A stretch of DNA of 64,000 bases from CAKOSP01 sp964369845 (lineage in GTDB: Bacteria; Bacillota_I; Bacilli_A; RF39; UBA660), in assembly GCA_964369845.1 (NCBI GenBank), contig CAYJFJ010000001.1, positions 1 through 64,000 on the forward strand, read 5' to 3'. The translations under genes were made by a program, and so were the position numbers. Positions 49,682 to 58,786 of the stretch are shown here, in pieces; position 1 is the stretch's first letter; every line of letters begins with the position of its first letter. The notes under the pieces were generated by a model. The model was not told where the DNA came from, searched no databases, and saw only the letters and a program-made list of their open reading frames with translations.

Positions 49682-51385
49682 ATGAAAAAAGTAGTATTTA
49701 TATTTATAATGATAATAACTTTCATAATGCCTGAAATAGTATCAGCTAAAACCTACAATGTTAGAATAGTTGACGAATATGTAAACTTAAGATCAGCACC
49801 TTCGACTAGTGGAACATTAATTGAAAGATTAGAAGTTGATACTATCCACACTTTAATTGAATTAGAAAAAACAAATAACTGGTATAAAATAACAAGTGCA
49901 TCAGGAAATATAGGATATATTTCTGCTAACTATGCAGCTGCATTTATTGATTATCAAACAGAAAGTAGTGAAGCAGTAACAGAGTGCGAAATAGCAATGA
50001 AAAATGCTGGTTTCACAGATTCATCTTACTGGCCATATTTATGTTTTATGAAAGAAACAAATCCAAACTGGAATTTTGTACCAATCATTACAAATTTAGA
50101 ATGGCAAGATGCAGTAGAAAACGAAAGTATATGTGGTAGAAGTTATATAATGACTAGTGATGCCAATTACATAGATTCTAGTTGTGTTAATCAGTATGAA
50201 CATACTTGGTACCCAGCGAGTAAAAAAGCAGTTTCTTATTACATGGATCCGCGTAACTTTTTAGCAGAAAATTTTATTTTTCAATTTGAATATTTAAAAT
50301 ATGACACTTCACTTGAAAGTAGTTATGTACCAGTTATAACAAGTACACTTTCATCGTCAAATTTTTATAATTATCATCTTGCACTAGGTAATGATTTTTC
50401 ATCAGTACTTAATACAGCTGCAAAAGATGCTAATGTAAGTCCTACATTCTTAGCGGCTAGAATTCTTCAAGAACTAGGTAGTAAAGATTCTTTATACGGT
50501 TTATTTAGTGGTATTGAAGAAGGATATGTAGGATATTATAATTTTTATAATTATGGAGTTACAGATTACTGTGCTACTACACAAGGGGCAGTAAAATGTG
50601 GTCTTGATTCAGCTGTTAGGTATGGCTGGAATACATTATATAATGCGTTAAAAGGCGGAGCAGTCTTCATTGGTGATTATTATGTAAATGTAGGGCAGTA
50701 TACAACATATTTACAAAAATTTAACGTAGTGCCAACTGACTCTTCAAAGTTATATGTACATCAATATCAAACTAATATTATGGCTCCAATGACAGAAGCA
50801 AGAACTGTATATAGTAGTATAGATTCAAAAGGTTTGTTAGATAATGCATATACGTTTTATATACCTGTTTACAATAATATGGATAAAATAGTTGACAATA
50901 CAGGCTCAGGTGCTACTGGAGAAGAAGAAGATGCAGTAGATCCAAGTGTTATTGAGATAAGTACAATTGTAACGACAAGTGGTTATAGATACCAAACAGG
51001 TTATATAAGTAATTTTGAAGTAGGCACTTTAGTTAGTGATGTTTTAACAAAACTTGAATCAGTAGCGGGAAAATCAAATGTAACAATTACAAATAAAGAT
51101 GGTTTTACTATAACAGATGGACTTATAAAAACAGGTGATAAAATAACAATAAAAAATTCGCTTACAACTGAGTCTTTAGTTGTAATAGTTTATGGTGATA
51201 CATCAGGTGATGGAAAAATAGATGCACTTGATTTATTGCAAGTTCAAAAAAATATATTAGGAACATATAATTTAGTTAATGAATATGCTCTAGCAGCAGA
51301 CACATCAAAAGATGGAAAAATAGATGCACTTGATTTATTACAAGTTCAAAAAAACTTGTTAGAAACATATAAAATAGAACAATAA
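49682..51385 (+). CDS. Secreted glucosaminidase with SH3 and C-terminal dockerin
   Basis: 567 aa. Signal peptide (1-22), SH3b wall-binding domain (about 24-95: VNLRSAPSTSGTLIERL), then a GH73-type endo-beta-N-acetylglucosaminidase domain (about 100-400: KKAVSYYMDPRNFLAENFIF, FLAARILQELG with catalytic Glu, YNFYNYGV). After a linker, residues about 504-567 form a dockerin I-like pair of Ca-binding F-hands, GDTSGDGKIDALDLLQVQKN and ADTSKDGKIDALDLLQVQKN, nearly identical at DNA level. The next gene encodes a membrane-anchored cohesin-like protein, 11 bases away. Confidence 0.88.
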   Translation: MKKVVFIFIMIITFIMPEIVSAKTYNVRIVDEYVNLRSAPSTSGTLIERLEVDTIHTLIELEKTNNWYKITSASGNIGYISANYAAAFIDYQTESSEAVTECEIAMKNAGFTDSSYWPYLCFMKETNPNWNFVPIITNLEWQDAVENESICGRSYIMTSDANYIDSSCVNQYEHTWYPASKKAVSYYMDPRNFLAENFIFQFEYLKYDTSLESSYVPVITSTLSSSNFYNYHLALGNDFSSVLNTAAKDANVSPTFLAARILQELGSKDSLYGLFSGIEEGYVGYYNFYNYGVTDYCATTQGAVKCGLDSAVRYGWNTLYNALKGGAVFIGDYYVNVGQYTTYLQKFNVVPTDSSKLYVHQYQTNIMAPMTEARTVYSSIDSKGLLDNAYTFYIPVYNNMDKIVDNTGSGATGEEEDAVDPSVIEISTIVTTSGYRYQTGYISNFEVGTLVSDVLTKLESVAGKSNVTITNKDGFTITDGLIKTGDKITIKNSLTTESLVVIVYGDTSGDGKIDALDLLQVQKNILGTYNLVNEYALAADTSKDGKIDALDLLQVQKNLLETYKIEQ

Positions 51386-51396
51386 AAAGGAGTAAA

Positions 51397-52902
51397 ATGA
51401 AGAATATAAAATATATAGTAGCTGCACTGTTGTGCATCTTTATCTTACCAGGGTCAGTAAATGCTGCAAGTGGTAATATATCAGTAACAAGTTCATCAAC
51501 GATAGTTCTTGGTAATACGGTAACAGTTACAGTAAAGTTATCAAGTTCAGTAGCAATTGGATCTTGGGAAATGAATTTATCATATGACAAAAGTTATTTA
51601 GAGCTTACTAGTTCAACGGGTGAAGCTGGTGGAGTTGGAATGGTTAATTCATCAGCAGGAGTTTCAGGAATTACAAGTAAAACATACACATTTAAATTTA
51701 GAACTTTAAAAACTGGTTCAACAAAAGTATCAGTATCAAGTTATGATGTGTATGCAAATGACTTTACACCAATGACTATTAGTTCATCAAGCAAAACAAT
51801 AACAATAAAAACGCAAGAAGAAATCGAAGCAAGTTATTCAAAAGACAATGATTTAAAATCTTTATCAGTAGATGGTTTTGAATTAAATCAAACATTTGAC
51901 AAAGACATACTTGAATACACAGTAGATGTGCCAGAAGACACAAAGGAAATAAAAATAAATGCTAGTAAAAATGATTCTACAGCAAGTATTAGTGGAACAG
52001 GAACATTTCCGGTTACAAGTGGAACTAATACCTTTGAAATTGTTGTAAGGGCGCAAAATGGTAGTGAGCAAACATACAAAGTAGTAGTAAATGTAATAGA
52101 TAAAAATCCAATAAATATTGAAATTGAAGGAAACACTTTATCAGTGGTTAAAATAAAAGAAGATTTAACAGTTCCAGATTTATATGAAGAAGTAACTATT
52201 AAAATAGATTCATATGATATTCCTGCATTTTACAATAAATATTTAGATTACACATTAGTAGGATTAAAAGATACAAGCGGCAATATATATTTATACATAT
52301 ATGATGAAGAGGTAAACTCTTATGAGTTATATAATGAAATTAAATTTTCAAATCTTACAATTATACCAATTAAAAGTGAAGAGCTTTTAGAAGGTTACGA
52401 AAAATTTAGCGAGAGTGTAAATGGAGTAGAAAGTGAAGTTTATAAGTTAGAAAAAGATTCTAGATATTCAGTATTTTACGGTAAAAATGTAGAAACTGGA
52501 GAAGAAGGTTTTTATAAATATGATAATGTAGATAATACACTTATGAAGTTTGATGAAGAAGAACATGAAGAATATACACTGTTAAGCCAAAATATGAAAT
52601 TATATACATATATAATTTTTGGTTTTTCAGGAATGTTTATAATATTATTTATAATTATAATAGTTTTAATAGTTAAAGTTAATAAAAGAAAAGTACAAAA
52701 CAAAAATATTTCTAAAAAAGAACCTACGAGTAAACCGGTTAATAAGCCTGTGAAAGAAGAAGTTAAAGAAGAAATAAAAGAAGATAAAAAAACAAGGGAA
52801 GAAAAACCTAAAGAAGAAACAAATAAAAAAGATGCTGAAGAAAAAGAAGAAACAAATAAAAAAGATTCTGAAGAAAAAGAAGAAGAGTTTGCACAGTTAT
52901 AG
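51397..52902 (+). CDS. Membrane-anchored cohesin-domain protein
   Basis: 501 aa. Signal peptide (1-24), then a cohesin-like beta sandwich (about 25-145: TVTVTVKLSSSVAIGSWEMN, LSYDKSYLELTSS, TYTFKFRTLKTGSTKVSVSS). A cadherin-like sandwich follows (about 151-232: LKSLSVDGFELNQTFDKDIL), then a ~150-residue unique region, one membrane helix (about 405-430: FSGMFIILFIIIIVLIVKV) and a charged cytoplasmic tail of KEETNKKDAEEK repeats. It can present a cohesin outside and hold the dockerin-bearing glucosaminidase encoded upstream. Confidence 0.82.
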   Translation: MKNIKYIVAALLCIFILPGSVNAASGNISVTSSSTIVLGNTVTVTVKLSSSVAIGSWEMNLSYDKSYLELTSSTGEAGGVGMVNSSAGVSGITSKTYTFKFRTLKTGSTKVSVSSYDVYANDFTPMTISSSSKTITIKTQEEIEASYSKDNDLKSLSVDGFELNQTFDKDILEYTVDVPEDTKEIKINASKNDSTASISGTGTFPVTSGTNTFEIVVRAQNGSEQTYKVVVNVIDKNPINIEIEGNTLSVVKIKEDLTVPDLYEEVTIKIDSYDIPAFYNKYLDYTLVGLKDTSGNIYLYIYDEEVNSYELYNEIKFSNLTIIPIKSEELLEGYEKFSESVNGVESEVYKLEKDSRYSVFYGKNVETGEEGFYKYDNVDNTLMKFDEEEHEEYTLLSQNMKLYTYIIFGFSGMFIILFIIIIVLIVKVNKRKVQNKNISKKEPTSKPVNKPVKEEVKEEIKEDKKTREEKPKEETNKKDAEEKEETNKKDSEEKEEEFAQL

Positions 52903-52949
52903 TCAAATTCTTCTTTTTTATTGAAATAAAAATTCAAATAAATTATAAT
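52879..52949 (+). promoter_or_regulatory. Terminator-promoter cassette, copy A
   Basis: Terminator GAAGAAGAGTTTG/CAAATTCTTC with T6 (52879-52919), then promoter TTGAAA (52921-52926), 17 bases, TATAAT (52944-52949) for the gene at 52969. Bases 52888-52932 are duplicated exactly at 55179-55223. Confidence 0.75.
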
Positions 52950-52968
52950 AAAGTCAGGAAGTGATAAA

Positions 52969-53745
52969 ATGGCGTTAATAAAGTGTCCAAAGTGTAATAA
53001 GGACGTAAGTGATACTATAAAAAAATGTGTACATTGCGATGTTAATATCAAATCTGAGTTAAATCGCCAAAAAAAAATTAAGTTGAAACTACTAGAAGAA
53101 AAAAAAGAAAAAATAGAAGATAAGTTAATAAAAAGAAAAGAAAAAATAAAAAAGGAAATTAAAAAAGAAATAACAAAAGCGAAGGTGACCAAAGAAAAAA
53201 AGACTGTAAAAGTGTTTTTCGATACATTGTTAATTTTATTAACGGGAGTATTACTAGGTATTGGTTTAATGTTCAGTTATTACAATTTTTTCTTTAAAGA
53301 TGGATTTCAACAGAATGATTGTGATGCACAAACTAACTATGAATATTTAAATGAAGAAATGAATTACTATGTAGGTGGTATGAAAGAGATTATTAACCCT
53401 CATGAAGTGAATTCAATAATTTTTGCAGATAATGAAACATATTTTATGGATTTGGTGTTGAATACAAGAGATGTTGTTACATTCGAGTATGACATATATT
53501 TATATGAAGAACAAGAAGTTGAAATAAGACCTGAAGCAAGCGCTTTGTGTGGTACTAATGAAAATGATTGTTCAAGCATGATACATTTTGAAATGAAATA
53601 TAATAGTGTGCAAAATGTTTATGATGATATAAACGGAATTAGATATAAACAAACTATAATAGTTAATATAATACCTGATGAAAAATATGCAAACGATAAA
53701 GGTTATATCGATATAAAACTTACACTTAGTGCAGATTTATATTAA
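52969..53745 (+). CDS. Zinc-ribbon membrane protein A
   Basis: 258 aa. N-terminal zinc ribbon (IKCPKCNKDV, then KKCVHCDVN), a highly basic coiled segment (LEEKKEKIEDKLIKRKEKIK), one membrane helix (about 83-108: LLILLTGVLLGIGLMFSYYN), then an extracytoplasmic domain with three Cys. No family recognised for the outer domain. Same plan as the genes at 19491 and 53761. Ends 15 bases before the next zinc-ribbon gene. Confidence 0.75.
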   Translation: MALIKCPKCNKDVSDTIKKCVHCDVNIKSELNRQKKIKLKLLEEKKEKIEDKLIKRKEKIKKEIKKEITKAKVTKEKKTVKVFFDTLLILLTGVLLGIGLMFSYYNFFFKDGFQQNDCDAQTNYEYLNEEMNYYVGGMKEIINPHEVNSIIFADNETYFMDLVLNTRDVVTFEYDIYLYEEQEVEIRPEASALCGTNENDCSSMIHFEMKYNSVQNVYDDINGIRYKQTIIVNIIPDEKYANDKGYIDIKLTLSADLY

Positions 53746-53760
53746 AAAAGAGGAGTAGTT

Positions 53761-55161
53761 ATGAAAAAAGAGTGTCCAGAATGTAAAAAAAATGTAGATT
53801 ATAATTTGAAAAGATGTTCAAATTGTGGTTTTAAATTACCTAGAGAAAAAAAATCTTTAAAAGATTATGATTATTCTAAATTGTTAAATAAAAAAATAGG
53901 ATTTGCTTTTGTGGGTATTGTACTGGTAGTGTTTATATTTAATGTAATAAATAATGATAAAAAAGAAATTGAAAACACTGTTAATGAGTATTTTAGTTTA
54001 ATAAAAGAAGACAAAAATGAGTTAGCGAATAAACTTTTAACTAATGAATTATATTTAATAGATAATGCCATGTTCAATGAAGAAAATACTAAGTTATATT
54101 TAAGTAAATTAGATGTTAAAGTGACTAATGTAAAAATTGAAGGAGCTAGAGCTATTGTAGAATTAGAAAGAAAGGCTCCAGATTTATCGTACCTATTTGA
54201 TAGATTCAAAGAAGAAGTAGACAAAGTTTCGTTAAATAATATGCCAACAGCAGATGAAGTTTATAATGTAGAGTTAAAGTCGAAAAATTTAGAATATACA
54301 ACTAAAACATTTGATATTAGTTTAGTGAAAAATAAAAACAACTGGGAAATTGAAAACAATGAATATCTAACTAATTCAATATTTACAAATATAAGTACGT
54401 CTATAAATTTTGACGATGTTATTGATGATAGTGAGCAAGAAAGTAAAGAAGAAAAGTACTTACAATATGTTCAGTTAGTAAACTATAATTTGGATTATTT
54501 TGATAGTTATTCAAGTAACAACGTACCTGGTATATCAGACATAGAAATAAAAAATAATGGAGACCACGAAATTACTGAAATTAAATTGAAGTTAGAGTTT
54601 AAAGATGATAATGGAAAAGTTATTTCTGAAAAAATAATTTCTGTTATGGATTTATTTACACCAGAAATAAAACCAAATTATAGTTTTAAACAAGAAGAAG
54701 ATAAATTTTTTGAAGTAGAAAATTTGTCAAGTGAAATTAGTTTAGAAAATGTGAGTGTGACTGTTCACTCAGTTAAAATAGTTGAATATTTAGGTGAAAA
54801 AGAATCGGAAGAAGAAATATATATCAGAGAATATATGGATCTACTAGATTATAATGTAAAAATACATACAAAATATAATAATGATAGAATTCCTGGGATA
54901 AGTGAAATAGAAATTAAAAACAGGGGAGAAAAAAACTTGAATGAAGTTACTATAACAGTTTATTTCCAAGATGAAAATTATAATGATATTGCAGAAAATA
55001 GTATTCTAGTAATAGGAAATATATATGACTATAATGATGGACTTAAATCTAATTATAGTTGGAAAATGGATAATGATAAATTTTACGAATTAGAAAATTT
55101 ATCAGAAGAAGTTTCCCTTAGTAGATACAGAGTAGAAATATCAGAAATAGAATTTGAATAA
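53761..55161 (+). CDS. Zinc-ribbon membrane protein B with duplicated outer domain
   Basis: 466 aa. Zinc ribbon (KECPECKKNV, then KRCSNCGFKL), one membrane helix (about 48-63), a ~180-residue middle part (KKEIENTVNEYFSLIKEDKN), then two repeats of an FxLYD-like beta sandwich: residues ~240-345 (NVPGISDIEIKNNGDHEITE) and ~355-466 (RIPGISEIEIKNRGEKNLNE). The repeats share I-E-I-K-N, Y-S-F/W-K and F-x-E-L/V-E-N-L-S blocks. Function unknown; architecture suggests a sensor or scaffold spanning the membrane. Confidence 0.75.
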   Translation: MKKECPECKKNVDYNLKRCSNCGFKLPREKKSLKDYDYSKLLNKKIGFAFVGIVLVVFIFNVINNDKKEIENTVNEYFSLIKEDKNELANKLLTNELYLIDNAMFNEENTKLYLSKLDVKVTNVKIEGARAIVELERKAPDLSYLFDRFKEEVDKVSLNNMPTADEVYNVELKSKNLEYTTKTFDISLVKNKNNWEIENNEYLTNSIFTNISTSINFDDVIDDSEQESKEEKYLQYVQLVNYNLDYFDSYSSNNVPGISDIEIKNNGDHEITEIKLKLEFKDDNGKVISEKIISVMDLFTPEIKPNYSFKQEEDKFFEVENLSSEISLENVSVTVHSVKIVEYLGEKESEEEIYIREYMDLLDYNVKIHTKYNNDRIPGISEIEIKNRGEKNLNEVTITVYFQDENYNDIAENSILVIGNIYDYNDGLKSNYSWKMDNDKFYELENLSEEVSLSRYRVEISEIEFE

Positions 55162-55173
55162 ACTGTAAAAATT

Positions 55174-55240
55174 GAATATTTGCACAGTTATAGTCAAATT
55201 CTTCTTTTTTATTGAAATAAAAAGTTATTTAAACTATAAT
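55174..55240 (+). promoter_or_regulatory. Terminator-promoter cassette, copy B
   Basis: Bases 55179-55223 are an exact 45-bp copy of 52888-52932. GAATATTTG/CAAATTC hairpin with T6, then TTGAAA (55212-55217), 17 bases, TATAAT (55235-55240) driving the flippase gene. Confidence 0.75.
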
Positions 55241-55272
55241 AAATAAAGGGAAACCTTTAGAAAGAAGATAAT

Positions 55273-56688
55273 ATGACGAAGAAAAAAGAACTAGTAAAAA
55301 ACACAGCTATAATATTTATAGGAAGAATGTTTACACAGTTATTAACAATATTAATGCTTCCTCTTTACACATCTTACTTAATTACAGCAGAATATGGATA
55401 TGTAGATTTAGTACTAAGTTATATAACGTTAGTAGTGCCTATAGTTATTTTACAGCTAGATGCTGGAGTTTTTAGATTTTTAATTAGTAACAGAGGAAAA
55501 GAAGAAGAAACAAATAAAGTTATAAGTTCAACAGTTAGTGTGCTTTTAAAAACTGTATTAACTGCAAGTTTAGTTTATATAGCTTTAATGCAGTTTATTA
55601 ATATTGACTTTAAGTATTATATATTAGTGTGCGCTATAACTAGTTTAACTTCAAGTTGTATGCAACAAATTTCTAGAGGTCTTGGTAACAATTTACAATT
55701 TTCTATTGCAAGTGTATTAACAGGTATAACAACAATAGGATTAAATATATATTTTATAGTATTTTTAAATATGGGTGCTTTAGGTATGATTTTAGCACTT
55801 ACTTTAGCAAATCTTTTATGTACAGTATATTTATTTTTCATACTAAAAACTCATAAAAAAATAAAGTTAAAATATATAGATAAAAAAATGACAAAAGATT
55901 TATTAAGTTATTCAATGCCACTTATACCAAATAGTATTTCATGGTGGATTGTAAATATAAGTGATAGAACAATAATAACGGCATTTTTAAGTGTAAGTGC
56001 CAATGGTATATACGCTATTGCAAATAAATTTCCATCAATATTAAATTCTATATTAGGTATATTTTCAATGTCATGGACAGAATCAGCGTCACTTCATATA
56101 GATGCAGAAGACAAAGATGAATTTTTTACAGCAACAGTAAATACTTCGATTAGATTTTTTGGTTGTATGGCGCTTGGTATAATTACATGTTTACCATTTG
56201 TATTTCCAATATTAATTGATAGTGCATATTCTGATGCATACAACTATGTTCCAATACTTATTTTAGCAGCACTTTTCAATATGTTTGTAATAAATTACAG
56301 TGCAATATATATAGCAAAAAAATTAACAAAGCAAGTAATGTATACTTCAATAGTATCAGCTGCTATTAATATAATACTAAATTTACTTTTTATAAATTTA
56401 ATAGGTCTGTATGCAGCAAGTATTTCAACTGCAGTATCGTATGCGTTGATGGCTTTATATAGAGCAAAAGATGTTAAAAAATATGTTAATATAAAGTATG
56501 AATATAAATATATATTATTGATATTAATTATGTTTGTAGTTTCAACAACTATATTTTATTTCAAAATTACAGCACTAGATATTATAAATTTAATAATGGT
56601 AGTAATAATTAGTTACTTACTTAATAAAGATATGGCTTTAAAAGTATTAAATAAATTTTTAAATAAATTTCTAAGAAAGAAAGTGTAA
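55273..56688 (+). CDS. Wzx/MurJ-type polysaccharide flippase
   Basis: 471 aa with about 14 membrane helices. N-terminal NTAIIFIGRMFTQLLTILML, then LYTSYLITAEYGYVDLVLSY, and central SMPLIPNSISWWIVNISDRT are hallmarks of polysaccharide-biosynthesis (MATE/MOP superfamily) exporters. It flips undecaprenyl-diphosphate-linked repeat units. Lies at the head of a cluster with VanZ-like, LCP, WecA and dTDP-rhamnose genes, consistent with a wall polysaccharide. Confidence 0.9.
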   Translation: MTKKKELVKNTAIIFIGRMFTQLLTILMLPLYTSYLITAEYGYVDLVLSYITLVVPIVILQLDAGVFRFLISNRGKEEETNKVISSTVSVLLKTVLTASLVYIALMQFINIDFKYYILVCAITSLTSSCMQQISRGLGNNLQFSIASVLTGITTIGLNIYFIVFLNMGALGMILALTLANLLCTVYLFFILKTHKKIKLKYIDKKMTKDLLSYSMPLIPNSISWWIVNISDRTIITAFLSVSANGIYAIANKFPSILNSILGIFSMSWTESASLHIDAEDKDEFFTATVNTSIRFFGCMALGIITCLPFVFPILIDSAYSDAYNYVPILILAALFNMFVINYSAIYIAKKLTKQVMYTSIVSAAINIILNLLFINLIGLYAASISTAVSYALMALYRAKDVKKYVNIKYEYKYILLILIMFVVSTTIFYFKITALDIINLIMVVIISYLLNKDMALKVLNKFLNKFLRKKV

Positions 56689-56692
56689 AAAA

Positions 56693-57124
56693 ATGAAAAG
56701 GGTTTTATTGATTAGTGTGTTACTTATATATATGGGGATTATTTTTTATTTTTCACATCAAACAGGAGTTTCTTCACAAAGTAGCAGTGATATTTTAGTA
56801 GATGGTTATGTTAATATACTAAATAGTAATTTAGATTTAGAAGTAGTATCTTTAGTAATAAGAAAATCTGCTCACTTTATATCATTTGGAATTTTAGCAA
56901 GTGTAATGTTTTTTACATTAAAAAGTTTTAAAGTAAATATTTTAAAAAACATAATAATAAGTTTTATATTTACTGCTTTTTATGCTGCAACTGATGAATT
57001 TCATCAAACTTTTATAATAGGTAGAAGTGGAGAAGTAAAAGATGTATTAATTGATTCAATGGGAGCAATATTTTTCTTACTAGTATTATATTTAATTTAC
57101 AGGAGAAGATATGATAAATGTTAG
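56693..57124 (+). CDS. VanZ-family membrane protein
   Basis: 143 aa, four membrane helices. Family marks: IFYFSHQTGVSSQSSSDILV, VIRKSAHFISFGILASVMFF and ATDEFHQTFIIGRSGEVKDV (D-E-x-H-Q and R-x-G-x-x-x-D). VanZ proteins are implicated in glycopeptide tolerance and envelope function, with unknown chemistry. Here it is four bases after the flippase gene and overlaps the LCP gene by 14 bases, so it belongs to an envelope operon and not a vancomycin cluster. Confidence 0.88.
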   Translation: MKRVLLISVLLIYMGIIFYFSHQTGVSSQSSSDILVDGYVNILNSNLDLEVVSLVIRKSAHFISFGILASVMFFTLKSFKVNILKNIIISFIFTAFYAATDEFHQTFIIGRSGEVKDVLIDSMGAIFFLLVLYLIYRRRYDKC

Positions 57125-58490
57125 TTATTTTAATATGGTAGTGACAACACTACTAAGTATATATGCATTTTTCTTATTAAAATCAATAATTCCAATATAT
57201 TATTTAATTATATTTTTAATTATAGTTTTAATTATACTGGTAGTAAATTATAAGTTAATACATAAGTATAAGAAAAAAAGATGGATGAGATTACTTCTTA
57301 TTTTTCCAACAGTAATAATTATAGCCTTAGAGTTTTATGTGTTAGTTCAGCTAGATAATTTGACTACATTTTTAGATTTCATTACAAATGATCACGTTGA
57401 AATAGATAATTTTAATTTATTAACTTTAAAAAGTAATGATGAAGAAATGGACTCGGGAGATAAAATTGGTATATATGTATCAAAAAAAGAAACATATACA
57501 GAAGCAATAAAATCACTATCGAGAAAATACAATCAAACTCTAAAAATGTATTATTCATACGACGATTTATTTGCAGATTTATATTCAGGAGAAATAAATT
57601 ATGTTTATGCAAATGAAGGTGAGTGGCAAATAGTAATTTCTAGTGAAGAAGCAAGATATTTTGATTTAAAAATAATAGATGAATTTGTAGTAGAAACAAA
57701 AATAGATGTAGTTCCAAGAGAATTTGATATTACGAGTGAATCATTTATAGTATATTTAAGTGGAATAGATAGTTCAGGAGAAATTTTAACAAATACACCA
57801 AGTGATTTAAATATGCTTTTAGTAATAAATCCAAATACTAAAGAAATATTAACAGTAAGTATTCCTCAAAACTATTTTGTACTTTTGCCTACATATAAAG
57901 CAAAAGATAAATTAACTAATGTTGGAGTATATGGAATAAATGAAAGTATGTTAGCAATAGAAAATTTGCTTGATACTGAAATAGATTATTTTTTAAGAGT
58001 AAATTTTAGTGGATTAGTTTCGCTAGTTGATACTCTAGGTGGAATTGATGTTTATTCAGAATATAGTTTTAAAACAGATAATTATAAATTTAGTACTGGA
58101 ATAAATCATTTAACTGGCTTAGAAGCTTTAGAATTCAGTAGAGAAATAGATAGTTTTAGCACAGAAGATAGACAGCGTGTTAAAAATATGCAGGCAGTAG
58201 TAGAAGCAGTAGTAAATAAGTTATCATCAAGTTTTGTATATTTAAATTCATATGATGAAATATTATCATCTCTTGAAGAAAATATAAGTACAAATATGCC
58301 AAGTGAAAATATAATAAAATTAATAAACATGCAGCTAAGTGAATTAAGTTCGTGGCAAATAGAAAGTTATAGTTTAAATGGATCTGACTCAGGCCAAAGT
58401 ACATTTTTGACTAATCAAATAAAAGAAGTAATACTTCCAAGTGTAGATACAATCATTATAGCAAAAGATAAAATAAAAAATGCTTCTTAA
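57111..58490 (+). CDS. LCP-family protein with altered active site
   Basis: 459 aa. Three N-terminal membrane helices, an accessory region, then an LCP domain (about 215-390): FIVYLSGIDSSGEI, LNMLLVINPNTKEILTVSIP, FLRVNFSGLVSLVDTLGGID, GLEALEFSREI. The canonical S-I-P-R-D is SIPQNYFV, losing the conserved Arg and Asp. The later R-x-x-R-Q-Q motif is DRQRVKNMQ. The other LCP protein (46669) keeps these residues, so this copy may bind rather than transfer lipid-linked polymer, or use other residues (inference). Confidence 0.82.
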   Translation: MINVSYFNMVVTTLLSIYAFFLLKSIIPIYYLIIFLIIVLIILVVNYKLIHKYKKKRWMRLLLIFPTVIIIALEFYVLVQLDNLTTFLDFITNDHVEIDNFNLLTLKSNDEEMDSGDKIGIYVSKKETYTEAIKSLSRKYNQTLKMYYSYDDLFADLYSGEINYVYANEGEWQIVISSEEARYFDLKIIDEFVVETKIDVVPREFDITSESFIVYLSGIDSSGEILTNTPSDLNMLLVINPNTKEILTVSIPQNYFVLLPTYKAKDKLTNVGVYGINESMLAIENLLDTEIDYFLRVNFSGLVSLVDTLGGIDVYSEYSFKTDNYKFSTGINHLTGLEALEFSREIDSFSTEDRQRVKNMQAVVEAVVNKLSSSFVYLNSYDEILSSLEENISTNMPSENIIKLINMQLSELSSWQIESYSLNGSDSGQSTFLTNQIKEVILPSVDTIIIAKDKIKNAS

Positions 58491-58667
58491 AATTTAATAA
58501 AAGATAAATAAGCATATAATATACATTGCAAAGAAATTAATAGTGTTTATAACATTAACTAAAGTAGATAATATAAGTAATTATGATGTAATTAGTGCAT
58601 TAGTTACAGATAAAACGGCACTGATCAGAAAAACGAATCATGTTTTAATGGAATAATTCAGTAAAAT
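58491..58667. other. Spacer with a possible decayed coding fragment
   Basis: A plus-strand stretch reads KKLIVFITLTKVDNISNYDV, then SALVTDKTALIRKTNHVLME, then TAA at about 58655, with no start or RBS. It looks like the end of a lost gene that I cannot identify. No promoter or RNA is evident. Confidence 0.3.
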
Positions 58668-58703
58668 AAGCTCTATATTACAAATGTAATATGGAGCTTT
58701 TAA
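58668..58703. terminator. Hairpin terminator
   Basis: AAGCTCTATATTAC pairs (one wobble) with GTAATATGGAGCTT around AAAT; T4 follows. Confidence 0.65.
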
Positions 58704-58786
58704 AATTGTAAAGTATTAATAACTTATATATTTTACTTTTTTTTTACAATTATATAAGTTATAATAACTATAAGGAGTAAAAAAAG

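Noticed and set aside
56693..57124. Vancomycin-resistance locus because of VanZ
   Set aside because: No vanHAX or vanRS genes; VanZ-like proteins are common envelope proteins outside resistance clusters.
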